The notes beneath the pieces are model-generated. The model was not told where the DNA came from. It saw only the letters and a program-made list of their open reading frames with translations, and ran no database searches. Both the position numbers and the translations under genes were made by a program. This document shows positions 8,138 to 16,335 of a stretch of DNA of 64,000 nt, in pieces. This DNA comes from Microbacterium sp. JZ31 (GTDB taxonomy: Bacteria; Actinomycetota; Actinomycetes; Actinomycetales; Microbacteriaceae), in the NCBI RefSeq assembly GCF_016805985.1, contig NZ_CP017661.1, forward strand, positions 2,232,001-2,296,000. Direction: 5' to 3'. The stretch's first letter is position 1. Each line of letters starts with the position of its first letter.

Positions 8138-8698
8138 TCAGGCGCGCAGCGCGAGAGCCTCGCTCACCCACCGGGTGTGCAGACGCCACGGATCGTCGAC
8201 GCCCGCGGACAGCGCGGCGGCGTGCGCGCGGAGCCGCCCGCTGAGGCGGAACCACTCGGTGCGCGCGAATCGCTCGTCGGCGAACTGCTCGTGCCGGCGG
8301 CGCTCGACGAGCCGGTCGCCGCGCTCGAACGCGAGCAGCTCGTCGTACACCAGCGCCGCCAGCCGGCGCCGGGGCTGCGCGGAGGTGCCGATCTTCACGC
8401 GGTCGCCGTAGCGCACGTAGTACACGACGTCGATCCGCGGCGGCGGGAGCTCGCCGTCGACGACGTCCCCCTGCCGCCATTCGCACACCGCGCAGAGCCA
8501 GCCGCTGGGCCAGCGCACGCCGAGCCGGGCACCGCACAGCGCGCAGGGCGACGGCAGCAGGTCGGTCACGCCCGCGGCGCCCTCGCGCCACTCGGCGACC
8601 TCCCGCAGATGAGCGGCGCACAGCGGCGCGGGCGCGCCCGGCTCGAGCGGCCGCGGACATCCCGCGACCGCGCATTCCGCGACGCGCGACGTGCTCAC
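8138..8698 (-). CDS. Zinc-ribbon protein with a T5orf172/GIY-YIG-like domain
   Basis: This 186-residue protein has N-terminal Cys/His clusters (CAVAGC...CAAH and CALCG...CAVC) that look like one or two zinc ribbons. They are followed by VVYYVRYGDRVKIGTSAQPRRRL, the VKIG-type core of T5orf172/MUG113 domains, which are relatives of GIY-YIG nucleases. Such proteins are often phage-related or of unknown cellular role. No other phage genes are present here. GTG 8698 is chosen because a TACTGT box lies 6 bases before it; the frame stays open far upstream but antisense to the next gene. Nuclease activity is not demonstrated. Confidence 0.75.
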   Translation of the reverse strand: MSTSRVAECAVAGCPRPLEPGAPAPLCAAHLREVAEWREGAAGVTDLLPSPCALCGARLGVRWPSGWLCAVCEWRQGDVVDGELPPPRIDVVYYVRYGDRVKIGTSAQPRRRLAALVYDELLAFERGDRLVERRRHEQFADERFARTEWFRLSGRLRAHAAALSAGVDDPWRLHTRWVSEALALRA

Positions 8699-8704
8699 GG
8701 GGAG

Positions 8705-8710
8705 ACAGTA
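8705..8710 (-). promoter_or_regulatory. -10 box of the zinc-ribbon gene
   Basis: TACTGT on the minus strand, 6 bases before GTG 8698. Confidence 0.45.
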
Positions 8711-8818
8711 CGCCGGGGCGCCGACAGTGCGCCCTTTACCGCAGCCCACGGCACGGCGCCAGACCCCCGTGCTCTCGCGGCGAATCAGTAACGTGGACAT
8801 CCGGGAGAGGGGGACCTC

Positions 8819-10825
8819 ATGGTCGTGCAGACAACCGTGGGCCGTGAGGCGACGAGGCGCGAGAACCAGCGCCGGCTGCGGTCGACGACGCGCCGGCAGG
8901 CGGTCGTCCGCCTTGTCGTCGTGCTCGCCGCGATCGCCGGGATCAACTACGTCGCCTGGCGCTGGCTCTTCTCGGTCAACTGGGACGCGTGGTGGATCGC
9001 GGTGCCCCTGGTCCTCGCCGAGACCTACAGCCTGATCGACTCGCTCCTGTTCGGCCTCGGGGCGTGGCGTCTGCGCGAGCGTCACGATGCGCCTCCACTG
9101 CGCCACGACGTCACGGTGGACGTCCTGGTGACGACGTACAACGAACCGCTCGATCTCGTGATGAACACCGCGCGCGCGGCACAGGCGATCGCATACCCCC
9201 ACGAGACGTGGATCCTCGACGACGGCGACAGGCCCGAGCTGCGCGCGATGGCGGAGGCGGAGGGCATCGGCGTGATCAGCCGCTCCGATGCATGGCGCGA
9301 CCGGCCGCGCCATGCGAAGGCCGGGAACCTCAACAACGCGCTCATGGTGACCGAGGGCGAGTTCCTGCTGATCCTCGACGCCGACCAGGTGCCCGATCCC
9401 CGCATCCTCGACCGCACGCTCGGCTGGTTCGAGGACGAGAAGGTCGCGCTCGTGCAGACGCCGCAGTGGTTCGTCAACGTCCCGCCTTCCGACCCTCTCG
9501 GCAGCCAGGCGCCGCTGTTCTACGGGCCGATCCAGCAGTCCAAGGACGGCTGGAACGCTGCGTTCTTCTGCGGATCCAACGCCATCCTGCGACGCGAGGC
9601 GCTCATGCAGCTCGGCGTCTCGCGCTACGTCGGCGAGGTGACCGTCGCGGTGAACAGGGCCGTGCGCTCGTCGCGGCGCATCCTCGCGCGGGCGCGACGA
9701 GACCACCGCCAGGATCGCCGCGTCCTGTCGGCGCTGAACGAGGTGTCGGCGGCGCTGGATGACGTCAAGTCGGACCTCGCCCACGGCGAGGGCCTGGCGG
9801 ACATCACCTTCCGCTTCCAGCGGCGCATCGACGCGGTGCGCACGATGATGAGCGGCCAGGACGTCGAGAGCGTGCGGGCAGAGCTGGCCGAGCTCGCGGA
9901 GTTCACGCTCGACGCCGCGACGCTCGCGGCGATCGACGACATCACGCTCGAGGGCCTGCACGACCGGAGCCTGTCGCCGCTGGCCGCCGTGGAGTCGATC
10001 AGCATGCTCGTCGACGCCTTCGAGGTGGGCCGCGAGGCGGAGGCGCAGGCGATCATGCCGCTCGCGACGATCTCGGTGACCGAGGACATGGCCACGTCCA
10101 TGCGCCTGCACGGGCTCGGCTGGCGCTCGGTCTACCACGACGAGGTGCTCGCGAAGGGCCTCGCGCCGGACGACCTGCCGACGATGCTCACGCAGCGGCT
10201 GCGCTGGGCGCAGGGGACGATGCAGGTCATGTTCCGCGAGAACCCGCTCGTGCAGCCCGGCCTCAGCCTCGGTCAGCGCCTCATGTACTTCTCCACGATG
10301 TGGAGCTATCTGTCGGGCTTCGCCGCGATCGTGTACGTCGCCGCGCCCGTGCTGAACCTGTCCTTCGGGACCATGCCGGTGATCGCGTTCAGCTTCGACT
10401 TCTTCATCCGGTTCATCCCGTTCTTCCTGCTCAACCAGCTGCTGTTCCTCGTCGTGGCCAACGGCAGACCGACCTGGCGGGGCGCCCAGTACTCGCTCGC
10501 GCTGTTCCCCGTGTGGATCCGGGCCGTCACGAGCGCGTTCGGCAACGTGTACCGCGGCCGGACGCTGGCGTTCTCGGTCACCCCGAAGACGCGGACGACT
10601 GAGAACCGCCCGCGCTGGGACCTCGTGCGCCCGCAGCTCTACGTCATGGCCGCCATGGTGCTCTCGCTGCTCGTCGTCGCCATCCGCTACGCCGCAGGAC
10701 AGGCGGAGGGCATCGCGCCGCTCGTCAACATCGCCTGGGTGCTTTACGACCTCGCGGTGTTCAGCATCATCATCCGCGCCGTGCTCTATGCGGCGACGCC
10801 CTATCCGGAACTGAAGGAGAACTGA
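8819..10825 (+). CDS. Membrane glycosyltransferase family 2 (cellulose synthase-like) with a large internal insertion
   Basis: This 668-residue protein carries the processive GT2 motifs: DDG at 134-136, DAD at 187-189, TED at 421-423 and QRLRW at 459-463. Two membrane helices precede the catalytic domain and about four or five follow it. Such enzymes polymerise sugars and export the chain through their own membrane channel. Between GSNA (252-255) and TED there are about 165 residues, where BcsA-type enzymes usually have about 20-30. The inserted part is rich in Arg, Ala, Glu and Leu and looks helical. The gene has a leader with GGGAGAGGGGG before the ATG, and an STAS gene starts one base after its stop, marking an operon. 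Confidence 0.9.
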   Translation: MVVQTTVGREATRRENQRRLRSTTRRQAVVRLVVVLAAIAGINYVAWRWLFSVNWDAWWIAVPLVLAETYSLIDSLLFGLGAWRLRERHDAPPLRHDVTVDVLVTTYNEPLDLVMNTARAAQAIAYPHETWILDDGDRPELRAMAEAEGIGVISRSDAWRDRPRHAKAGNLNNALMVTEGEFLLILDADQVPDPRILDRTLGWFEDEKVALVQTPQWFVNVPPSDPLGSQAPLFYGPIQQSKDGWNAAFFCGSNAILRREALMQLGVSRYVGEVTVAVNRAVRSSRRILARARRDHRQDRRVLSALNEVSAALDDVKSDLAHGEGLADITFRFQRRIDAVRTMMSGQDVESVRAELAELAEFTLDAATLAAIDDITLEGLHDRSLSPLAAVESISMLVDAFEVGREAEAQAIMPLATISVTEDMATSMRLHGLGWRSVYHDEVLAKGLAPDDLPTMLTQRLRWAQGTMQVMFRENPLVQPGLSLGQRLMYFSTMWSYLSGFAAIVYVAAPVLNLSFGTMPVIAFSFDFFIRFIPFFLLNQLLFLVVANGRPTWRGAQYSLALFPVWIRAVTSAFGNVYRGRTLAFSVTPKTRTTENRPRWDLVRPQLYVMAAMVLSLLVVAIRYAAGQAEGIAPLVNIAWVLYDLAVFSIIIRAVLYAATPYPELKEN

Positions 10826-10826
10826 C

Positions 10827-11162
10827 ATGCTCGAGCTCGATGTCGAGGCCCGCGACGGCGCCCGCATCGTCGTTCCCCGAGGGCGCCTGTCGATGGTGTC
10901 GGCGCGCCCGTTCCGGGAGCAGGTGGCCGAGACGATCGCCGCCGCCGACGGTGCACTGATCGTGCTCGACCTGTCGCAGACGGACTTCGTCGACTCCTCG
11001 GGCCTCGGGGCGATCGTGGCATGCCTGAAGACCGCGCGTCAGGCCGGCGGGGACCTGCGGCTCGCCGCGCCGTCGGAGCAGGTGACGATGGTCCTGCGCC
11101 TGACGAATCTCGATCGGGTGATCCGCCCCCGCGTCACGGTCGAGGAGGCGCTGCGTGACTGA
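10827..11162 (+). CDS. STAS-domain anti-anti-sigma factor-like protein
   Basis: This 111-residue single STAS domain is SpoIIAA/RsbV-like. The phosphorylatable serine site is intact in TDFVDSSGLGAIVACL. Family members switch partners: dephosphorylated STAS binds a kinase/anti-sigma protein or a target enzyme, and kinase phosphorylation releases it. It begins one base after the glycosyltransferase stop, and a SpoIIE-type phosphatase closes the cluster. That suggests it controls the polymer synthase or the downstream enzyme rather than a sigma factor, but the target is inferred. Confidence 0.9.
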   Translation: MLELDVEARDGARIVVPRGRLSMVSARPFREQVAETIAAADGALIVLDLSQTDFVDSSGLGAIVACLKTARQAGGDLRLAAPSEQVTMVLRLTNLDRVIRPRVTVEEALRD

Positions 11163-11206
11163 CGCCGCTCCCCCAGCGACGGCGACCGCGGCGCCCAGGG
11201 TCTCAC

Positions 11207-13711
11207 GTGCCGGCGCTCGTGAAGCGAGGGATCCAGCGCGCCGCCGCCGCCGTCGGGCTCGCCCTGCTGGCGGCCATCGGGATCGGCGGCCCCGCTCAGG
11301 CGGCGACGTCGGACGCCCCGGTCGAGCAGACCGGGACGTGGTTCGGGCCCGAGCTCGACTGGGCCGAGGACAGCCCGCAGGGCTATGTCGACCGTCTCGG
11401 CGAGACCCCCGCCACGTACGCGGTGAGGCTCGGATACCCCCTCGACGACGACTCGCGCCAGCGCTGGCAGCGCGCCGCATCGGACGTCGCCGCGCAGGGC
11501 GCCGTGCTCACCCTCACGCTGGAGCCGACCGCGGCGCTCGAGGATCTGAAGGCCGAGGACGCCGAGATTCTCGCCGCGCAGCTCGACACCGTGCATGAGC
11601 AGTACGGCACGCACCACCTCGTCCGCTTCGCTCCTGAGATGAACGGATCCTGGACGGACTGGGGTCAGCAGCCGGCACAGTACGTCGGCACCTTCCGGAC
11701 GCTCGCCGAGCACGTGCATGACGGGTCGTCGGGGGCCGAGATGGTGTGGGCGCCGTCGTACGGCGCCGGCTATCCGTTCGAGCGCGCGGACGGACGTCTC
11801 GCCGACCTCACGCCGCGGGCACTCGCGGATCTCGACACGGACGACGACGGCCAGCTGACCGAGTCCGACGACCCCTATGGCCCCTACTGGCCCGGCGACG
11901 CCGCCGTCGACCGCGTGGGACTGACGCTGTTCTACTTCGGCAAGGGCGAGGCCGGGGCCGCCGCGGGGCGCGACGTGCCGCTCGAGGCCAACAGCGCGCC
12001 CGACCCCGGGGAGGTGGAGGCCCGCCTCGACGAACGCTGGGGCTACACGGTGCCGCAGGCGGCGAGCTTCTACGACCGGTTCGCGCGCGGCGAGGGCCTG
12101 CCGATGCTGCTCGACACGGGGGCTCTCTACGACCCGGGCCTCGACGGCGACACCGAGCTCCAGGTCAAGCAGGGCTGGTGGCGTCAGATCCTCGACGCCC
12201 TCGGCGAGCGCCCCCGCATCGACGCCATCACGTGGCTCGAGGTGGAGCGCGCCGAGGCCGAGGCCGGCGAGCAGGAGGTCGATTGGCGCGCCACGGCCGA
12301 CGACGAAGTGGCGGAGGCGCTGCGCGAGGACCTGATCGGCAGCGGGCTGTTCGAGTGGGGCCCGATCACGGAGGTGATCACTGCGGAGCAGGCGAACGCG
12401 GCGACCGTCCAGGTGCGCGAGGCCGACGCCGACGACGAGATGAACTGGATCACGGGCAGCGCCGCCGTGCTCGCCGTCGCGTTCCTGGCATCCGGCATCG
12501 TGGGGCGCCTGCTGCCGAAGTGGCGGTACGAGGACGACTCCGGCGCGCGCGACCTGCGCATCGACATGGTGCGCGGCTTCGTGATCATCGTCGTCGTGGT
12601 GACCCACATCGAGGTGACGAGCCCCTACTCCTTCGCCTCCCTGAAGGTGATCGGCGCCATCACGGGAGCGGAGCTTTTCGTGCTGCTGAGCGGCATCGTG
12701 CTCGGCATGGTGTTCCCCGCCGCCGTGCGGCGCGGTGGCGAGTGGGCCGCCGCTCTCGGCGCGTGGGCGCGGGCCCGCAAGCAGTACGTCGTCGCGCTGG
12801 CGGTGATCCTGCTCATCTTCGCGATCGGCTTCCTGCCGTTCGTCGACACCTCCGCCGTCACGACCTTCACCGACCGCGGCACCGGCGAGGACGGCACGGC
12901 GACGCAGGGGCGCGTCTACGACCTGTACCCGAACGCCGACCGCCTGCTCGACTATCCGCCGCCGTGGTACGCCGTCCGGCAGTTCCTGCTGCTCGAGATG
13001 GGTCCCTGGCCGTTCAACATCATGGGCCTCTTCGTCGTGCTGAGCCTGGCGTACCCGGCGCTGATGTTCCTCATCAAGCGCCGCCTGTGGTGGCTCGTGC
13101 TGCTGATCAGCTGGGGCCTGTACGCGGTCCACATCGTCTTCCCCGACTACGCGCCGCTCTCCTCCCAGTTCGACGCCGTGTTCCCGCTTCTCGCCTGGCA
13201 GGTCCTCTTCACGCACGGACTCGTGATCGGCTACTACCGACGGCAGATCATCCGTGCGATGACGACGCCGATCGGGAAGATCGCCGCGGGCGTGTTCGTC
13301 GTGGGGTACGTCGGCTTCCTCGTCTACCTCTGGGCGGGCGACGCCTTCGGATTCGTCCCCGCCCCGTTCCCGGCCGACCTCTACGGCATGCTCTACGACA
13401 GCGGGTACCCCCGCATCGACATGCACTGGGGTCGCCTGCTGAACATCGTGCTGGTGATCCTGTGCAGCTACGCCGTGCTGACGGTCGCGTGGAAGCCGTT
13501 CGACGTCACGATGGGCTGGCTCTGGATCCCCCTGGGTCAGGCGAGCCTGTACGTGTTCATCGTGCACGTCTTCTTCGTGCTCGCCGTGGCGAACATCCCC
13601 GGGCTGGATCGCTCCAGCGTGTGGCAGGGGACGCTGATCCACACCGCGGTCATCGCGATCATCTTCCTGATGGTGAAGAAGAGGTTCCTGTTCGGTGTGA
13701 TCCCGCGCTAG
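11207..13711 (+). CDS. Exported GH26-like hydrolase / EF-hand / OpgC-like acyltransferase fusion
   Basis: This 834-residue protein starts with a signal peptide (cleavage near AQAATSD). Residues about 40-400 resemble glycoside hydrolase family 26, including RFAPEMNGSWTDWG with candidate acid/base Glu144. A canonical 12-residue EF-hand loop (DTDDDGQLTESD) occupies 210-221. From about residue 420 to the end there are about ten membrane helices of the OpgC/acyltransferase type, beginning with DLRIDMVRGFVIIVVVVTH. The inferred role is to cut or edit an extracellular polysaccharide and add acyl groups such as succinate. The GTG at 11207 gives an intact signal peptide. Its stop codon shares bases with that of the convergent phosphatase. 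Confidence 0.82.
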   Translation: MPALVKRGIQRAAAAVGLALLAAIGIGGPAQAATSDAPVEQTGTWFGPELDWAEDSPQGYVDRLGETPATYAVRLGYPLDDDSRQRWQRAASDVAAQGAVLTLTLEPTAALEDLKAEDAEILAAQLDTVHEQYGTHHLVRFAPEMNGSWTDWGQQPAQYVGTFRTLAEHVHDGSSGAEMVWAPSYGAGYPFERADGRLADLTPRALADLDTDDDGQLTESDDPYGPYWPGDAAVDRVGLTLFYFGKGEAGAAAGRDVPLEANSAPDPGEVEARLDERWGYTVPQAASFYDRFARGEGLPMLLDTGALYDPGLDGDTELQVKQGWWRQILDALGERPRIDAITWLEVERAEAEAGEQEVDWRATADDEVAEALREDLIGSGLFEWGPITEVITAEQANAATVQVREADADDEMNWITGSAAVLAVAFLASGIVGRLLPKWRYEDDSGARDLRIDMVRGFVIIVVVVTHIEVTSPYSFASLKVIGAITGAELFVLLSGIVLGMVFPAAVRRGGEWAAALGAWARARKQYVVALAVILLIFAIGFLPFVDTSAVTTFTDRGTGEDGTATQGRVYDLYPNADRLLDYPPPWYAVRQFLLLEMGPWPFNIMGLFVVLSLAYPALMFLIKRRLWWLVLLISWGLYAVHIVFPDYAPLSSQFDAVFPLLAWQVLFTHGLVIGYYRRQIIRAMTTPIGKIAAGVFVVGYVGFLVYLWAGDAFGFVPAPFPADLYGMLYDSGYPRIDMHWGRLLNIVLVILCSYAVLTVAWKPFDVTMGWLWIPLGQASLYVFIVHVFFVLAVANIPGLDRSSVWQGTLIHTAVIAIIFLMVKKRFLFGVIPR

Positions 13712-14892
13712 TGGATCGAGACGATCATCGCGGTCACGTCGTCGTCGACCGTGTGCTCACTGACGCGCACGGCGAGGCGGACGAAGAAGTCGTTCGTCAC
13801 GCCCCGCGCCCGTCGCAGGTCCTCGGCGATCATCTGCAGGCTGGCCAGCGTGGAGTCGTAGGCGTCGAGCGCGCCGTCCGAGACAGACACGATGACATCG
13901 CCCGGCCGCACTGTGACGCGTCCGGACTCCCACTCCACGTCGCCCGGCCGCAGGCCAAGCGGCAGGTTGCGCGAGAACAGGCGCGTGACCGTGCCGTCCG
14001 CGCCGAGCAGCAGCGTGAGACCGTGCCCGGCGTCCACGTAGTCGACGACGCCGGTCGTCGTGTCGATCACGGCGTGGAAGAGCGTCGCGAAGGTCTCCTG
14101 ATAGGCCGGGACCTCGCGCGCCTGGTCCTCGACCGACAGCAGCGCCTCGACCGGGTCGAGGTCGCGCCGCTCCTGCAGCGCCGCGATGAGCTCCTCGGCG
14201 AGACCGCTGGCGACGGGCCCCTTGCCCATGACGTCCGCGAGCGTCACGACGACCTTGCCCTCGAGCTGCATCCAGGCGCTGCGGTCGCCGCTGAGCCGGT
14301 TGAACGGGATGGAGAGCGACGCCACCCGCACCTCGCCGTCGGCGGTGCTGTCCTCGTCCGTCGACGGCGCCACCGGGAGGGCCTGCGCGTCCCCCGCCCC
14401 GAACGCCGCGGGGTCGCCGTGCCGGATCTCGGCCTGCGCCCACCTGCCGAAGCGCTCGAACGCGTCGAGGTCCTCGTCGGACAGCTTGCCGGGGCTGGGG
14501 TCGAGCAGGCACAGCGTCGCCACCGTCTCCCCCGCCTCGGTGCGGATCGGGAAGCCCGCATAGAAGCGAACCCCGTGCTCGGCGACGATCCCGCGGTGCG
14601 CGAAGCGCGGGTCCTCCGCGCCGTCGGGGACCTCGAGGACGCCGTCCTGCTTCATCGTCTCGGCGCAGAACGAGTCCTCGGGAGGCGTGTGGCGGAAGTG
14701 CGAGCCGTCGGGCTGCGACTTCGTGTAGATCGTGGCGGAGTTGACGACGTTCATGACCACCTTGTCCACGTCGAACACCTCCTGCGCGAGGCGCGTGATG
14801 CGGTCGAAGCGCTCCTCCGGCGGCGTGTCCATCAAGCCGAGCCGTTCCACGGCCTCGTCCGTGCCTGCCAGATCCGTCATCATCGCCTCCAC
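13708..14892 (-). CDS. GAF-domain SpoIIE/PP2C-type serine phosphatase
   Basis: This 394-residue protein has an N-terminal GAF domain (about 20-160) followed by a SpoIIE/RsbU-like PP2C domain (about 190-394). The metal-binding landmarks are visible: SGDRSAW, ADVMGKG, DAGHGLTLLL, VSDGALDAYD and DDVTAMIVSI. The family dephosphorylates STAS proteins in response to a signal sensed by the GAF domain. It converges on the GH26-OpgC gene, and their stops overlap in a shared CTAG. This makes the STAS protein at 10827 the natural substrate. The sensed ligand is unknown. Confidence 0.88.
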   Translation of the reverse strand: MEAMMTDLAGTDEAVERLGLMDTPPEERFDRITRLAQEVFDVDKVVMNVVNSATIYTKSQPDGSHFRHTPPEDSFCAETMKQDGVLEVPDGAEDPRFAHRGIVAEHGVRFYAGFPIRTEAGETVATLCLLDPSPGKLSDEDLDAFERFGRWAQAEIRHGDPAAFGAGDAQALPVAPSTDEDSTADGEVRVASLSIPFNRLSGDRSAWMQLEGKVVVTLADVMGKGPVASGLAEELIAALQERRDLDPVEALLSVEDQAREVPAYQETFATLFHAVIDTTTGVVDYVDAGHGLTLLLGADGTVTRLFSRNLPLGLRPGDVEWESGRVTVRPGDVIVSVSDGALDAYDSTLASLQMIAEDLRRARGVTNDFFVRLAVRVSEHTVDDDVTAMIVSIH

Positions 14893-15003
14893 GTCGTCCG
14901 TCTTCGCTCCAGGCTATTGACTCGCGCGGCCTCTCGCGTGCACCGGTTCGACCGGGATCCGCACGTGCGGGATCGGTCGCCCGTGCGATGTCCGATGCGG
15001 ACG

Positions 15004-15050
15004 CACGATCGCCCCGGGTCGCCGCTGCGCGGCCACCCGGGGCGATCGTG
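15004..15050. terminator. Strong hairpin between yceI-like gene and phosphatase
   Basis: A perfect 16-bp stem (CACGATCGCCCCGGGT and its complement) with a 15-base loop lies downstream of the minus-strand YceI gene and upstream of the phosphatase promoter. It has no U-tract, which is common in actinobacteria. Confidence 0.8.
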
Positions 15051-15080
15051 GGTGCCGCCGGTCGAGACGGCGGCACGGGC

Positions 15081-15629
15081 TCAGGCCTGAAGAGCGCCCT
15101 GCAGGTCGAGCGTGATCGTGACGTCCTTGCCGACGAGCACGCCGCCGGTCTCGAGCGCCGCGTTCCAGGTCAGGCCGAAGTCCTCGCGGTCGATCTTGGC
15201 GGTGCCGGTCGCGCCCGCCTTGTAGTTGCCCCACGGGTCGACGCCGAAGCCGCCGAACTCGATCTCGAACGTCACGGGCTTGGTGATGCCGCGGATCGTG
15301 AGGTCGCCGTCGACGAAGAAGTCGCCGTCCTCCGCGCGGACGCCGGTGGAGACGAACTCGATGGTCGGGTTGCTCTCCGCGTCGAAGAAGTCGGCGGAGC
15401 GGAGGTGCTGGTCGCGACCCTCGTCCTTCGTGTTGATCGATGCGACATCGGCCTTGGCCGTGACCTTCGCCTCGAGCGGGTTCTCGGGGGCGACGATCGT
15501 GCCCTCGATCACGTGGAAGACGCCCTTCACCTTGGAGATCATCATGTGGCGGACGCTGAAGCCCACCTCGCTGTGCGACGGGTCGATCGCGTAGGTGCCG
15601 GGGCGGTAGCCGGGGATCTCGATGCTCAT
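15081..15629 (-). CDS. YceI-family protein
   Basis: This 182-residue protein has the YceI lipocalin-like pattern: GTYAIDPSHSEVGFSVRHMM at the start, LTIRGITKPVTFEI in the centre and FGLTWNAALETGGVLVGKDV at the end. Many YceI proteins are secreted isoprenoid binders, but this one has no signal peptide and should be cytoplasmic, as is usual for the actinobacterial form. The ligand is unknown. An AGGAGA ribosome site precedes the ATG, and a perfect hairpin follows the gene. Confidence 0.92.
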   Translation of the reverse strand: MSIEIPGYRPGTYAIDPSHSEVGFSVRHMMISKVKGVFHVIEGTIVAPENPLEAKVTAKADVASINTKDEGRDQHLRSADFFDAESNPTIEFVSTGVRAEDGDFFVDGDLTIRGITKPVTFEIEFGGFGVDPWGNYKAGATGTAKIDREDFGLTWNAALETGGVLVGKDVTITLDLQGALQA

Positions 15630-15730
15630 TGCTCTCCTTGAGGTCGTGCCGCCGCGCGGCGGTCTCCCTAGACAATACGCATGCGCGCGAATATATTCCC
15701 GCGCATACGCCGCGGATCCGGAAACGACGA

Positions 15731-15754
15731 AGCGCCCTCCCGCGGGAAGGCGCT
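15731..15754. terminator. Terminator downstream of the FKBP gene
   Basis: AGCGCCCTCCC pairs with GGGAAGGCGCT with one mismatch, starting 18 bases past the stop codon. Confidence 0.7.
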
Positions 15755-15771
15755 CCGGTCGCTTCGAGACG

Positions 15772-16152
15772 TCAGGCGACGTCGATCAGGTCGATGATGA
15801 AGATCAGGCTCTTGCCGCTCAGGAAGTGGCCGGCGCCGGCGGGGCCGTACGCCAGGTGCGGCGGGATCACCAGCTCGCGACGTCCGCCGACCTTCATGCC
15901 GGGGATGCCGTCCTGCCAGCCCTGGATCAGGCCGCGCAGCGGGAACTGGATGCTCTCGCCGCGGTTCCACGACGAGTCGAACTCCTCGCCGGTGTCGTAC
16001 TCGACGCCCGCGTAGTGGACGGTGACGGTGTCGCCGGGCTTGGCCTCGGCGCCGTCGCCCTCGATGATGTCGCGGATGACGAGCTCCTCGGGCGCGGGGC
16101 CCTGCGGTGCGTCGAACTCGGGCTTGGTGCGATCTGCGCTCATGCGACCCAT
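15772..16152 (-). CDS. FKBP-type peptidyl-prolyl isomerase
   Basis: This 126-residue single FKBP domain has the family core: VTVHYAGVEYDTGEEFDSSW, PLRGLIQGWQDGIPGMKVGG, and PHLAYG near the end. It catalyses cis-trans isomerisation at proline bonds during protein folding. There is no signal peptide, so it acts in the cytoplasm. Two starts are possible, ATG 16152 or ATG 16143. The first is kept because GGGGGAG lies 10 bases before it. Confidence 0.95.
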   Translation of the reverse strand: MGRMSADRTKPEFDAPQGPAPEELVIRDIIEGDGAEAKPGDTVTVHYAGVEYDTGEEFDSSWNRGESIQFPLRGLIQGWQDGIPGMKVGGRRELVIPPHLAYGPAGAGHFLSGKSLIFIIDLIDVA

Positions 16153-16229
16153 CGAACCACGACTCCCCCGCCCGCGGGCATGGGCTTGCCATGATTACGC
16201 CGACAGCGAGAAGAGCCCCGCCCGACAGC

Positions 16230-16279
16230 ACTCAGCGCCCGGGCTGCGGCGATGCCTGCGAGTCTTCCGGGCGCTGAGT
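16230..16279. terminator. 13-bp perfect inverted repeat between PrsW and FKBP genes
   Basis: ACTCAGCGCCCGG and its exact complement are separated by a 24-base loop, downstream of the minus-strand PrsW gene. It probably acts as a terminator, although the loop is long for one. Confidence 0.6.
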
Positions 16280-16335
16280 TGGCGTAGGAAAAGGATGCGC
16301 CGACGGGCCGGGAGTGTCAAGACCCTCGGAGCGCG

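Noticed and set aside
11039..13642. Long minus-strand open frame over the GH26-OpgC gene
   Set aside because: It is antisense to a gene with clear domains; composition is that of a GC shadow frame.
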